Under the pieces are notes generated by a model that saw only the letters and a program-made list of their open reading frames with translations, made no database searches and was not told where the DNA came from. From Henckelia pumila (Eukaryota; Streptophyta; Magnoliopsida; Lamiales; Gesneriaceae), in contig NC_133120.1 in the NCBI RefSeq assembly GCF_033568475.1, positions 93,948,151 through 94,012,150 of the forward strand: a DNA stretch of 64,000 bases, given 5' to 3'. Position 1 is the stretch's first letter. Each line of letters opens with the position of its first letter. This document shows, piece by piece, positions 1-11,382 of this stretch. A program made the position numbers and the translations under genes.

Positions 1-672
1 CAATGCAATAGCTTCAATTCACGCATGCAAACCTACTTGGAAGTTGGAATAATAAATAAATATACAATATATACACACCACTGAACAAGCTTATTTCTGT
101 TCATTATTAATTAACACTGCACTTGAAACTTAATCATTGGATAAGAAAGTGGACGCATGCACAATATGTATGAATATAGAAAGTTTAATCATGCTATATG
201 TACGCAAGAGGAGAGTGGACATCCCCTCTTTTTCTTTTTTTTTAATATATAAAAATAAAAAAATAAACTCAACGAAAAAATATATATATTTTCCTAATAA
301 CTAGTCACATTTTGAGTTTTGGTCCACATTCCACAACATATTTGAATTTTGGTTTGGAGCCGTAACTTTGATTTTCTTTAAATTTTAGTCTTAATTCGCT
401 GGATTAATTAATACTGATGTGAGACCATATATAAAATGTTAACATGATTTCGGAAATTGTTGACTTGTTCAATTGTATGTTGGAAATCATACAAAAATAT
501 TTGAATATTAAAAGTTTGTGCACATGAAAATATCAAATTTTGAATATTTAGTGGGCCAAAACACCAACATATATATGATAAGTGGATGGATCAAGAAAGT
601 TATTCTCTTATTAAAAAAATTTAATTTACCGTTTAGACACATTAAACCTTCCTGCTCGCCACAACTTTTAAT
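1..672. other. AT-rich intergenic DNA
   Basis: No gene is supported here. The sequence is AT-rich with short homopolymers. The open frames near 508-781 overlap on both strands and run into the foldback element, with no recognisable protein features. Confidence 0.6.
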
Positions 673-1013
673 GACGAAATCTTCTGCTATATTTGGTGTT
701 TTAAATCGTGCTACACTTTGCTCAAAAAAACCCCGTTTGCACAAATTATTAAAAAATAAATGTACTAAACACCATGAATGAACAAAAAATAGTTAATCAT
801 TGATAAAACATTCAATTCACCTGTGATTTTTTAAAACATCGACAATAAATTGTGTCCAAGCACGATAAATGATTAAAACAATATATTGATGATTTTTTTC
901 ATTGAAAAAAATACGTGAATTGAATGTTTTATCAATGATTAATTGTATTTTGCTCATTCATTGAGCAAAGTGTAGCAGGGTTTGGAGCACCAAGTATAGC
1001 AGAGGATTTTGTC
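673..1013. mobile_element. Foldback / MITE-like inverted repeat
   Basis: The two ends are inverted copies of each other. The left arm (about 673-820) reads CTTCTGCTATATTTGGTG, then GCTACACTTTGCTCAA, then ATTGATAAAACATTCAATTC. The right arm (about 913-1013) carries the same blocks in reverse complement and reverse order. The arms are roughly 100 bp with small indels and enclose about 90 bp of AT-rich sequence. There is no coding capacity, so this is a non-autonomous DNA transposon. The exact ends and target duplication are not certain. Confidence 0.65.
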
Positions 1014-3032
1014 CTCTTATATGGATATAACAGAAAAAGTGACAACATTATACTCGAAAATGTTCCATTTCAAGATTTTTGGAGTGGGTAATTAAGATTA
1101 AAAACATTGTACTTTGTGAAAAGCAATAGTCATTATGAAAATGATCGCAGTCCTCTCTTTGTTAGTTTGTTTTAATGCTTGACGCATGGTGATTTATAAA
1201 TTAATTAATAAACTCATTCCCCATGTCATGTGTACTTAATTGCAATAATTAGTGTGCTGCCATCGTTAAATTCAACTTACTTAAGTCGAGACCGCCTCAG
1301 TCATGTTACTACTTCCTTCCTCTCCCCCGCCTTAAAAATCACATTTCTTTTTTCACTTACTGTTCGTAAATAAAAGTAAAAACTTTAAAATTTCTTTCTA
1401 AAATTTACTTCAGGATCATTCTTTCTTTCGTCGATTTTTATTCGAACATCATATCAAATGAAATAAACACATTTTTTATTCCTTAGAATACTACTATCTA
1501 AGACCTTGAATCCTCATCTGTTCTTCATCATCCACTTACCAAACGACATCTATTAATTAATGAAATGCCACGAATTCAAGAAGAATGGTTTTTGTGGGCA
1601 AACCTTGCTAAAAACCAACCATGCAGGATGGAGTGGCAAATCTCTATAGAAATCAATTTCTGTGGCTAAATTGCTCCGTAGGGCCACGATTCCAAACAAT
1701 CAATTGTCCTTGCTTGGGGTGCAAAAGGGGTCAACCCAATATATTGTTTTCGGTTGTCTAGTTTTGCCTTTTTCTGTTAGGCCACCACAACACAACAGTG
1801 TGCAAGATAGACTTGATTGTATTGATCACTTCTTTTCCTTCCATTTTAAAATTCTATTATATCTTTAGCGGCAAAACCTTAGCTTGATTGGGGTCCTACT
1901 TTTGGAATAGACTTATTGCGTTGCATAGTTATGGGATATGATGGTGTGTGTGTGTGTGTGTGTGTGTGTGTTCAAGTAGAGTTTAGCTGGAGTACCACTT
2001 CTGTTACATCATGTATTTTTAGTTTTCTAAGCTTTGCTTCAGGCTTGATTGGTGTTGACTTTCTGCTTTGGTTGCTGGTATGCCAATATACTTCTACGTT
2101 GGAATCCAGGGATTTGAAATCAAAATTCTAGACTACATGACACAAATTTGACCTCAAGTTTCTAAGACTGAGTCAAATTAAGAAAAAGCTAAAGCTTGAG
2201 ACTGCCTCGTGAGTAGATTTTGGTGAAAAAAATGCTTGAGGTTAACTCATCGGCGAAATTACGAACTCAAAGTGATAGGCATCAAAATTTTGAAAAAGCA
2301 AAGGTTTCATTGCCACTGAAAGTTCAAAGTTTTTGGGAGATGATTGAATTCACTTCACTGTGCAGGGTTGAAACAATGAAAAAACCTCTACATTCTATGT
2401 ATATTTGAACACACACAATATACTGTCATCGTCAATCATCGCCACTTCCTATAAAGTCCTCCACAGTTCATACAACACAGGTAAACAAAAGAAATCTTAC
2501 ATGTGCACATGCTGCACCCGCAACCTGCGTCCAAAATAGACCAATCAGAAAATGAATCCATCCGCGATATCCCCTTGTTACCTACCACCTGTTAAACCTG
2601 CATTAAGAGAAGTGATCTCACGATTAAAAAACTTGAGTTCAAACACATGGTAAGAGATACCAAACTCAATAGGATTGTTGCTCTCACAACAGCCACAGAC
2701 TGAAAAAGCCTGCTGCAAACCATTTCTATAAACTAAAGGGCAGATACATATCTAAGCCCCTCACACACCGCAGAATGAAAGAAAACTTTTTGTATGCAAC
2801 TCTTCCAAAATATAAACCTCACGTACTAAATATAATAGCTATAGGTCATCAGAATAGAGGTGTGATAGGGAAGCCTTGTCAGGATCAACGCTCCTCACAA
2901 AGTGAAAATTTACTCTAATTGGCTAGCACTAGATACGAAAGATGGAGTAAACAGCAACCAAATAAGCACCAACATGGACCTGATATGTGGCTGACAAGTA
3001 CACCTGAAGATTCATATTCTGATTGTGATGCT
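1014..3032. other. Intergenic DNA, with the 3' flank of the PMT gene at its right end
   Basis: No gene is supported. The stretch contains the TG microsatellite listed separately. From about 2400 it probably includes the 3' untranslated region of the minus-strand methyltransferase gene, since sequence composition becomes less AT-rich there. No polyadenylation site was fixed. Confidence 0.5.
1944..1971. repeat. (TG)n microsatellite
   Basis: An uninterrupted dinucleotide run of about 14 TG units lies in intergenic DNA. Confidence 0.9.
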
Positions 3033-6000
3033 TTATGCAATGGCATATTTGACCGTTTCCTCATCTTTAGGCCTCCACATGGTTTTTTGCGCACACAGCA
3101 TTCCTTCCTCGTTTTTTGAGTAGGTCATGCGGATATCCCACCGCATGGACTTGAAAATGTTTTCGAGTTCACTAATTATTTTGACAGTGTCCCGGACTAT
3201 TATATTTCCTTCAGGTCTCAAAATCCGATTAACTTCAGAAACCAAAGCCATGATATTACACCTGAAGACCAGAAATCGGAAAATTTAGAACAAGCCAAAA
3301 ATATGAGTTGTCTGAATCAAAACACTGGATCTCACACGCACCTGGCTTTTATCTTTGAGAAAATATGATCGGCGTGGAGAAGATCATAAGATCTTGGGTA
3401 AGTGCTAAATGATTCACACCAGTCGTGATAAATTCCAAATAGACCTCTCTCATAAATAATCGGTAGTGTATCAGGAGCATCGATAGAGACAATATTCATA
3501 ACCCACAAATTCAATTCTCTCAGAGCAGCAGCAAATCTGCAAATAAAGCCATTGATAAGAACAAGCTAGATAGCACTAGATTGGAAAATTGAATAGATCG
3601 CAATAATGCTACCATGGGGCAGCAGGTAGCCTATATGCATTCAAGACAAGAATGTTCAAAAGCAAAAAAGATTGTTGATTATGGCTAGTTTTCATGAGAA
3701 AAAAACAGGAGTAAGATAATTCTTCAATTTCTTTTTCACTTACCCTCCATAGATTGCACGCATGTCCATGACATTTCTCACACTCGACCATTTAATTCCC
3801 AGTCCATTTAGATATGACTTGTTCACTACACGTTTCCAGTGCTCATTATCATCAACAAAATCTTCTGGAGCTGGCTTCCCATAGGCTCCAACCTGGGAAG
3901 TCAACAACCAATAAGGCGTTTTTTCCGCTCTAGCAGGCCACTGTTCTGGCCATTGAGAACCACGATCTGACAAAGCAACAGGAACTTTGTGCATGCATGA
4001 TTTTAAAGGTACGTTCCTGAGCAGATAGAGATAAGAAAATATTCAAGTTCAATCAAATAGAAAATGCATTGCAACTCAAGTGACACTGAGCATACCAGGC
4101 CGCATTTGGATCATCAGAATTTTGGCAAAGCGGGGGATCATTTTGTGACCTCTGTTCATAGCACTCATTTGAAGTAGGCTTACGATATACCGCAAGCCCT
4201 ACTCTATTTACTTCATCCTTGGAAATTGAAACAACTTCCCAGCACATTGCTTTAGTGAGTTTCTTCATCGCTGTCAACACAAATTTATTAGAGCTAGAGA
4301 ACTGCATAGGCTTCAAGGGATAGCAGAATAAAATGTACCTTCCCAGATCCCAATATCATCAGGAAGTTTCTGGTAAATGGGAGTTGCCGACCAAACAAAG
4401 AAACCCCCAGGCCTCAGTAAACGGTTTAGCTCCAAGAGAAGTTTACCACCTAAATATCACGTGTTATACAATGAAGTGAATTATCACATGTTGAAAAAAG
4501 CATAGATGTGGTTATGTCCGAGTCAGAAACTGAAACAAATGTACGTATAAATAAGGGAGCTGGTTAATGCCCAAATATTTCTCCATGTGATTTTATGGTT
4601 CAAATACTTGTGAGCTAATCCAATAATAATTTTCAATTAAAAGCAAACAGGGATTCAACTACCTTCAATATGCCAAGGCACCCTACATCGTGCACAGTGG
4701 ACAACATCAAAAACTCTCCCTGGGTACGGAAGTCTCTTGGTACCCATAACAGCAGATATAGCAGGTATTCCTCTTTCAAGTGCGAATTGAACCTGAGCTT
4801 CATGCTCATCTTTCGGAGCTAATGACATTGTCAGCACATCCTTTTCAAAGAGATAGCCCCCAAAGCTAGCAACTCCACATCCAACATCCAAAACAACTCG
4901 AGAGTGGTTTCCCCATGCAATATCAGGCACGGACTACATAACAATCAATCGTAATGAGTCAAAACAGTCAAGTTCCAGCTAATTATTTACTCATCATTCA
5001 TGAACTGTCAAAAATATTGGCCACAACAACTTTGAACAAAGAAGAGATGGTACACACAGGAGTCGGGTTTCATATGCATATCACAATTTTGATGATACCG
5101 TCATAACTGAAAAACTACTATAATATCATGTCATTTAATTATTTTCACATGCATGACTTAACCATAATTGACTTAGGAACACAGCATAATGAAAAATAAC
5201 AATACCAGACTCATTGCTACAGACCAAGTTTAAAACCAGAATTTACAAAAATTTGCATTTGCATAAGAGCGAGAAGGAAGCATCAAACATAGGACGACTT
5301 GTTAATTCCTTTTAGATTTAGTAAGACAAAGGAGAGATGCATGCACATGTAAGTCCAGTGTAGCAAGGCACATACAACATTACCTCTTGTATGAAGTCAA
5401 TATAATGAAGAGCTCCATGCTTAAACTGGGTGCCACCACCAGGGAAAATAAGGTATTCACCACTAACTTTAACCCAATTCTGGTGTCCTTTAATTTCTAC
5501 AAGTTTTGTGTGGGGAACATTGTGGTACCAAATCTGTCAAATATAGTAACAGAAACTGCCATGAGAAAGGATTAACCAAAAAGATAACGCTAAAACCCCT
5601 GGTTTGGAAGTATTTTACCTTTTCCCGGCTTGTAGGCCACTCAATCGGGGGCTGGTATCCTTCAGGAACTGGAACAAGACAGGTGGGGGGATTGTCTGGG
5701 CAGTGCCTCTCCCTGTGCTCGTAGTGCTTAGTTGATGGAAGTTTACGAATTACTGCCCAGTTGTCAAGGCACGGAATAAAATCTGGCCCAGAGGTGGTGT
5801 TGCAAAGCTTCCAACTGTAAACATTTTGATTCTCCGATTGGGACGATTTCTGGGCTTCATTCTCATTTGCGGACTCTGTTGCTTGAGTCAAAAAGGATCC
5901 ATTTTGTGTCGAAGATTCATCTAAAATTTCTGATTCAGATCCAGAAGGAAGCAACTCAACAGACTTGTCCTTCACAAATGAATCTTGATCTAGCTCCTCA

Positions 6001-6647
6001 TCTTTATTTATCACCACACTTCCGTCTATTTGACTCTCTCTCTTCCCATCATTTTTCTCATTTGAGTTCTTCTCAGATTCTTTCGTAAGATCATCAGCAT
6101 TGCTTTCCATCTCTATAGTTTCAGTGGCTTTTTTCGCCATCTGAGATTTGCCATCATCTCCATTTTCTGACTCATTTTCTGATCCATCTTCTGTATTTTC
6201 ATCCTTAGAACTGCCTTTGGATTTGTCTTCCTTCTTCTCCTTAGTGTCTGTTTCATTATCTTCAGAGATCTCATTCTTTTCCTCTTGATTTGAGTTCCTG
6301 GCTGTGTCCCCTTTGCTCACATTCTCAGTCAAATTGCCTCGGTTATCCTCAAACTGATTTGACTTTCCATCATCAGTTAGTTCATCACTGCCACCAACAC
6401 CATTGCTACTATTATCATGGTTATCATCATCATCATTATTCTCACTATTGCTATCAGTGGTATGTATCTTCAGTTTGTTCTCGCTTTCCGCAGAGACATC
6501 GGTATTTTGAAAACGGAGCATGGAAGACGTTGTCATCATCCATACACCAACTATACAAAGGGCTACAAAAACCATTATTGTGACTGTAGAGCAATATCTC
6601 CATGATGATCTCCGACCATCAACTCTAGAGTATTTTCCTGAAGCCAT
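3033..6647 (-). CDS. PMT26: Probable S-adenosylmethionine-dependent methyltransferase, PMT26-like (DUF248 / Methyltransf_29)
   Basis: Eight coding exons read right to left: 6647-5619, 5533-5384, 4933-4663, 4449-4339, 4270-4096, 4016-3744, 3536-3342, 3261-3033. All have GT-AG borders and matching phases, giving 810 residues, usual for PMT24-26. Start is the [10 protein letters not shown] methionine; an in-frame ATG 13 codons upstream lacks family similarity. Residues about 20-40 form one membrane anchor ([17 protein letters not shown]), followed by an acidic, low-complexity stem to about residue 277. The catalytic part follows: [10 protein letters not shown] near 280, the SAM-binding [41 protein letters not shown] and [11 protein letters not shown]. 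The family consists of type II Golgi proteins linked to pectin and wall polysaccharide methylation. That role is inferred; the substrate is unknown. The stem motif NGSF.TQATES resembles PMT26 more than PMT24/25 (from memory). Confidence 0.93.
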
Positions 6648-6920
6648 ATTTCTATTGTCTACTTCAATTAGTCCGGCGGCAGTCAACTTTTACACCTATA
6701 CAAGCAACTTAAGTTGAGCAAGGTACAAGCAAAGAAACATGTTTTTTACATCAAATATGAAACAATATATTTGAAGCGCGATCTAAACAGCAATACAAGT
6801 CCACAACTAGATACTCTTTTCCGAAATTTAGATGATATACAAACAAGGAACGGGTTCAATAATAATTTCAAGATCATGAATGATAACTTCATCGCAGAAA
6901 AAGAAACAAGATGGAGGGGA

Positions 6921-7047
6921 CTTAGGTAGTGTTTGGAATAGGTAGTGTTTGGAAGAGCCTTCTCAGCTTTTCATTAACAAAATTTTGAAATTTAGTTAAC
7001 GAGAAACTGAGAATTGCTTCCTAAAAGCTCCTCCAAACACTACCTTA
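6921..7047. mobile_element. MITE family 1, copy 1
   Basis: A short palindromic element starts at GGTAGTGTTTGGAAGAGC (about 6941) and ends with its reverse complement (about 7043). Inner blocks CTCAGCTTTTC and GAAACTGAG pair around AAAATTTTGAAATTT. The first 16 bp are repeated in tandem just upstream (6925-6940). It lies upstream of the PMT coding start, probably in a 5' UTR intron. Related copies sit at 22357 and 26572. Confidence 0.7.
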
Positions 7048-7595
7048 GTAAGGCAGAGACTTTTCAGAAATGGTGTTTTATTATTTTTAATACGGTTCAA
7101 ATAAAGAGGTGGCAGCAAACAAAGGCCTAAGAAGGTACTTATGAAAATGCATATGATTTGCCAAAGGCAAGGTGAACTTTCTATAACTAAAAGTCAATTT
7201 ATTTGATCACTTTATATCATATTTTTGTAATGTGGTAATCTGGGAAAGCAACACATTTTCCCTTGTTCTGTTTCTGCTTGGACGCTCCAGTGTGACTAAT
7301 TTTGCTGTTTCCTTTTGAAATTTGCAAGAAATCTACCCCAACGGTTTCACACTAACTTCAGTAAGCATAAAAAAGTAAAGTAGCAATTTTTATTCAATCT
7401 ATCCACGATCTAAGCTTAACAGAGCATCAAACAGCAAGCATCCACAGACAAACTCATTATCCGGAAAACTCAGCCAACTTCACACATCTAAAAAGAAATT
7501 TTAGAAAATGCATGCGTAACAGCAAAAAAATCACATTCAGAATTAAACATGTATACAACTCCACCTTCCAAATTACTAAAAACCAAATTGCTCAC

Positions 7596-7960
7596 CAAAT
7601 TCTGTGGTGAAACTGACGAGGACCACGAGGTAGCACGGAGGTAACCAAAATTATAAGGTGGTGACGGACCTCGCATCAGAAGAAACCACTCCAACGATAC
7701 AGAAGAGCTGGATTAAAAGCGCAAAATAAAGTATGTCTTCCTCTAACGGCTGCCAATTGCAGAGCCGACGGCATAGGCGTCCAACATGAGCGGAAGTGAG
7801 CTCCACAGCTGGTGCGGCGGCGGAGATACCGCCGACGATCGAATAATCGGAACTGAAATTCGGCTATGGGATGCGTTAGCTATGCAGAAACTTGGGACTG
7901 CCGGAGAATCAGATGTCCATTTAGAGAGACGAAAGGACCGGTGGAGATTTTTCAAAATTT
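7596..7960 (-). other. Possible non-coding first exon (5' UTR) of the PMT26-like gene
   Basis: This island is clearly less AT-rich than its flanks, with several CCG/CGCC runs. On the minus strand it ends at a good donor, TTG|GTGAGC, at 7595. A plausible acceptor (TATAG) lies about 40 bp upstream of the PMT start codon. It contains open frames on both strands but none with family features, so a spliced leader is the simplest reading. This is inference from composition and splice signals only; a bidirectional promoter is another possibility. Confidence 0.4.
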
Positions 7961-9239
7961 TAAAGAAAGACGAATATATTTAGTATTTAATTAATTATTA
8001 TTATTTGTGCATTAGGTAAGTTAATTAATTTGATGGAACAAATCAATTCTTAATTTACACGCAACAACTCTTGCAATATCGTCTTTTATGGGTGAATTCG
8101 AGGGCATCAATCTTTTATCCGATTTTAATTATAAAAAATATTATTTTTTTATGAAAAATATTAATTTTTATGAGAATATAAATAGATTGAGTCATATCAA
8201 AAATATAATTTAATGATATCGTCTCAAAAGAGAGTCACTCATATAAGTCGTGTTGTATGTTCAATAACACACACAATTGCATGTTATCTTTGATAATTTT
8301 AAAAATAGCACAAATGCACTTATAAAAAAATCTATTCATTATTATAATTTAAGAATTTTATTTTGTTGTGTTTTCACTCACTCATTAAGGGGTTTTTGTG
8401 TTTTATTCCCCTCAATGAGCTTTTACTGCCTTTCTGCTTTTTTGACATTCTCTCTCTTAAGAGGTTTTGGCTTTGCCTCCCTAGTGGGATTTATTTGTTG
8501 CAATTGTTTATTTATATACTGGTAGAAGTTTGCTTAATTTCTCGTTTTAGGCGGTGTTTTTTTAAAAAAATATGTATATTATATATATATAAGGTATAAT
8601 CGTGTAAGTAACTTAAATTTTTTTACTGTTTATACATTTATGATCCTATAGAAGGGGCTACACGCCTGACGCCTTTGATAATTCTTCGAGGAAATAATAA
8701 ATCGTATGACAAATATACGTGTTGAATAAAAAGTATTTTTAGGTATTGGTTGTTTATATTATATCATGATATATTATAATAATGTCGTTGTTTTTCAAAA
8801 AACACCATTTTCCTAGAGCTTTCAATAGGTATTTAACCCAAAAAAAAAAAATCATTTATGTGATGGACTTTGACAATTTCAGTGCCAAAATTTCGAATGT
8901 CTTATAATATACATACTAATACAGAGTCAGTCGTTGCACACACACGCGCACACATATACTTAGAAGATCACCAAATTTTGGTCGTTGATTACTATTTATA
9001 TTTATATATTTTAAAATTATTATTCAACTTCCTTGGAAAACTTAATTAGCAAAAATCACACGTCATAAGTTTATTACAAAAATTCTGTATATAAAAATTA
9101 AATGCTAAAAATCTACATGTTATTTATTATATAGCTAAAAAATTCTACCACAAATTCAATAGCATAAAAACCCACTATATTTTTTAAAAAAAGCCCACTA
9201 TATTTTCAAATTGTTACTAAAACTTTTTGTAAAAAAAAA
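7961..9239. other. AT-rich intergenic DNA
   Basis: No gene is supported. Frames near 8277-8599 are short, hydrophobic and overlap each other, as expected for AT-rich DNA. A short imperfect CA/CG run lies near 8938. Confidence 0.55.
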
Positions 9240-10610
9240 AACAAGTTATTTGCACCAACCACCCCTGTAAAATATTGAAAATGCACACTTCTCTCCTGTG
9301 AAATTTTAATAGGCATCTTCAACCCTAACCTTTTAATAAATCAGTACACTCGCCCCTTCACATGAGTGTTTGTTGCGCACGCGCCCCTCATGCGACTAGG
9401 CAAATATTTTGATATTTTTTTTGCACCAAATACCCCTGTGAAATATTAAAAATGCATATTTAACCCCTGTGAAAATAATTTTTAAATCTATTCAACCCAT
9501 AATACACAATTTTTAATAAAATACAATTATAAATATTTAGAAAACATTTTTTGTTTTATTATTTATTATTTTTTATTTTAAATGTATTATCATTAATTAA
9601 TTATTTTCTAAAAATATTATTACTTTATCTTGTTATCATTATTTTATTAACTTCACTTCGTATTTTCAATTTTTTCATTAAACATGCATTCATAAACAAA
9701 TATTTAAATAATTTCAAGTACCAAAATATTGAACTAAACTGATAAGTTCAAACATATTGTTTTTTTGATTTAGAACTATATATTATTGAACCAAAATTTA
9801 AATTTTTCGAGAATATACATTGCACAATTTGTAATAAATAATAAAAAAAATAACATGCTAATATAATTCTACATCAAAAAAGTAACATTCATGAACTTAT
9901 CATTTGATTTCATATTTTGATATTTTTAGATATTTAAATATTTATTTATAAATCATATTTAATGAAAAAGTTAAAAAAACGAAGTGATTTGATAAAATAA
10001 TGATAACGAGATAAAGTAATAATTTTATTTAAAAATAAATTAATTTAAAATTAAAAATTAAAAATAAAAATAAATAAAATTAAAAATATTTGATACTTAT
10101 CATTCACTTATCATTTTGATTTAATATTTTGGTACTTTTAGGTATTTAAATCTCGTTTATGAATGCATTTTTAATGGAGAAGTTGGAAACAAAAAAAAAG
10201 TTTAATAAAATAATGATAACAAGATAAAAAAATAATATTTTTTAAAAAACATTATATAATCATAATAAATTTAAAATTAAAAATAAATTAATAAAACGAA
10301 AAATGTTTGCTAAATATTTTATAATTAGATTTTAATAAAAATTATGTATTATGGGTTGAATAGATTTAAAAATTATTTTCACAGAGATCAAATATGCATT
10401 TTTAATATTTCACAGGGGTATTTGGTGCAAAAAAAATATCAAAATCTTTGCCCAATCGCATGAGGGGCGCGTGCGCAACAAGCACTCATCTGAAGGGGCG
10501 AGTGTGCTAATTTTTTAAAAGGTTAGAGTTGAAGATGCCTATTAAAATTTCACAGAGAAGAAGTGTGCATTTTCAATATTTCACAGGGGTGGTTGATGCA
10601 AATAACTCAA
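9240..10610. mobile_element. Large terminal-inverted-repeat element (Mutator-like), near-palindromic
   Basis: The left end (9249 onward: TTATTTGCACCAACCACC, then CCTGTAAAATATTG) is repeated as reverse complement at the right end (about 10550-10605). Identity continues through AATAGGCATCTTCAA, the GCGCACGCGCCCCTCATGCG block (9375 and about 10460) and CAACCCATAATACA, and on toward the centre, giving arms of at least 350 bp and probably near 600 bp. Each arm has a second, inner copy of the end motif, TTTGCACCAAATACCCC (9421; mirrored near 10430). There is no transposase frame. Long arms suggest a Mutator-like or foldback non-autonomous element. Related end sequences occur in the 31-34 kb array. 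Confidence 0.8.
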
Positions 10611-10989
10611 AAAAAAAACTAACAAAATAAGAAACAACAAGCATAGTTAAGTTCACAATTGCTCAAAAAAAAAATCAATTAGTTAAATATATTTATGTTG
10701 ACAAACAATTTGATATAAGCAATTGTAAAAGCTCATATTTCTGACATTTCTCAAAAAAAGTTTACACAAAATTAGAATAGGACAAGAGTCGTTTGAACTT
10801 CGTACAATTTTCCCCAAAATATAAGAGTTAGAAAATAAAACATATGTTAAGAGAGGCATGAATTCAAACTCACGTTATCTCTTGAACGTATGGTTGCGAC
10901 TTTAGTCTAGTTTTGATCGATTCAAATCAAATTTCATAAATGGTATTTTAATATAATGTTCATCTGATCTCGCTATCATGGATTATAAT

Positions 10990-11311
10990 TTATAGCCTAC
11001 ATTCATCATTATCATCTGTGATTGTTTGACACACATCACCATGTGGATTTTTCAAGACAACTTTTGGATTTGTAACAAAATCCAAGTTAAGGATCCGGTC
11101 ACATGGTACTATGAAATGTATAGATATCATACAAACATATATAAAATGGACGTTGTTATGATTACGATTATTATTATTATATATGGGGTGCAATACACAG
11201 TTTGTAACATAGGTTTACCTGTGATGAAGGAACCGGTCGATGATCGCCAACGTCGTATCATATCATATACAGCCTTAACACAAACCTGGTCAAACTGACT
11301 ATACTTGCAAA
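10990..11311 (-). other. Possible alternative 3' exons of the TRF-like gene
   Basis: If the donor at 11399 (TGGG|GTAAGG) is used instead of reading on to the stop at 11383, two further segments join in phase: 11311-11219 (encoding a CKYSQFDQVCVKAVYDM stretch) and 11108-10990, ending at a TAA. Splice borders and phases fit. I recognise no conserved motif in the extra residues, so this may be chance or an alternative 3' end. Confidence 0.3.
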
Positions 11312-11382
11312 CTGTGACCCATATACAAACTAACACACTTGTAGCATTCCTTGAAAAAATATATAAATGTACATCTCAAAGG

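Noticed and set aside
508-781. Overlapping open frames on both strands (78 and 87 codons)
   Set aside because: They run into a foldback element, lack any motif and show AT-driven composition.
6290-6717. Several plus-strand frames of 60-97 codons
   Set aside because: They are antisense to the acidic stem and membrane anchor of the PMT gene; their His/Tyr/Ser-rich content mirrors its Asp/Asn/Glu codons.
8277-8599. Two overlapping hydrophobic frames
   Set aside because: Short, overlapping in different frames, no upstream signals or recognisable family; AT-rich DNA often gives such frames.
9875-10260. Internal direct repeat inside the large palindrome considered as a separate element
   Set aside because: It can be explained by duplication of arm sequence around the centre; no independent ends were seen.
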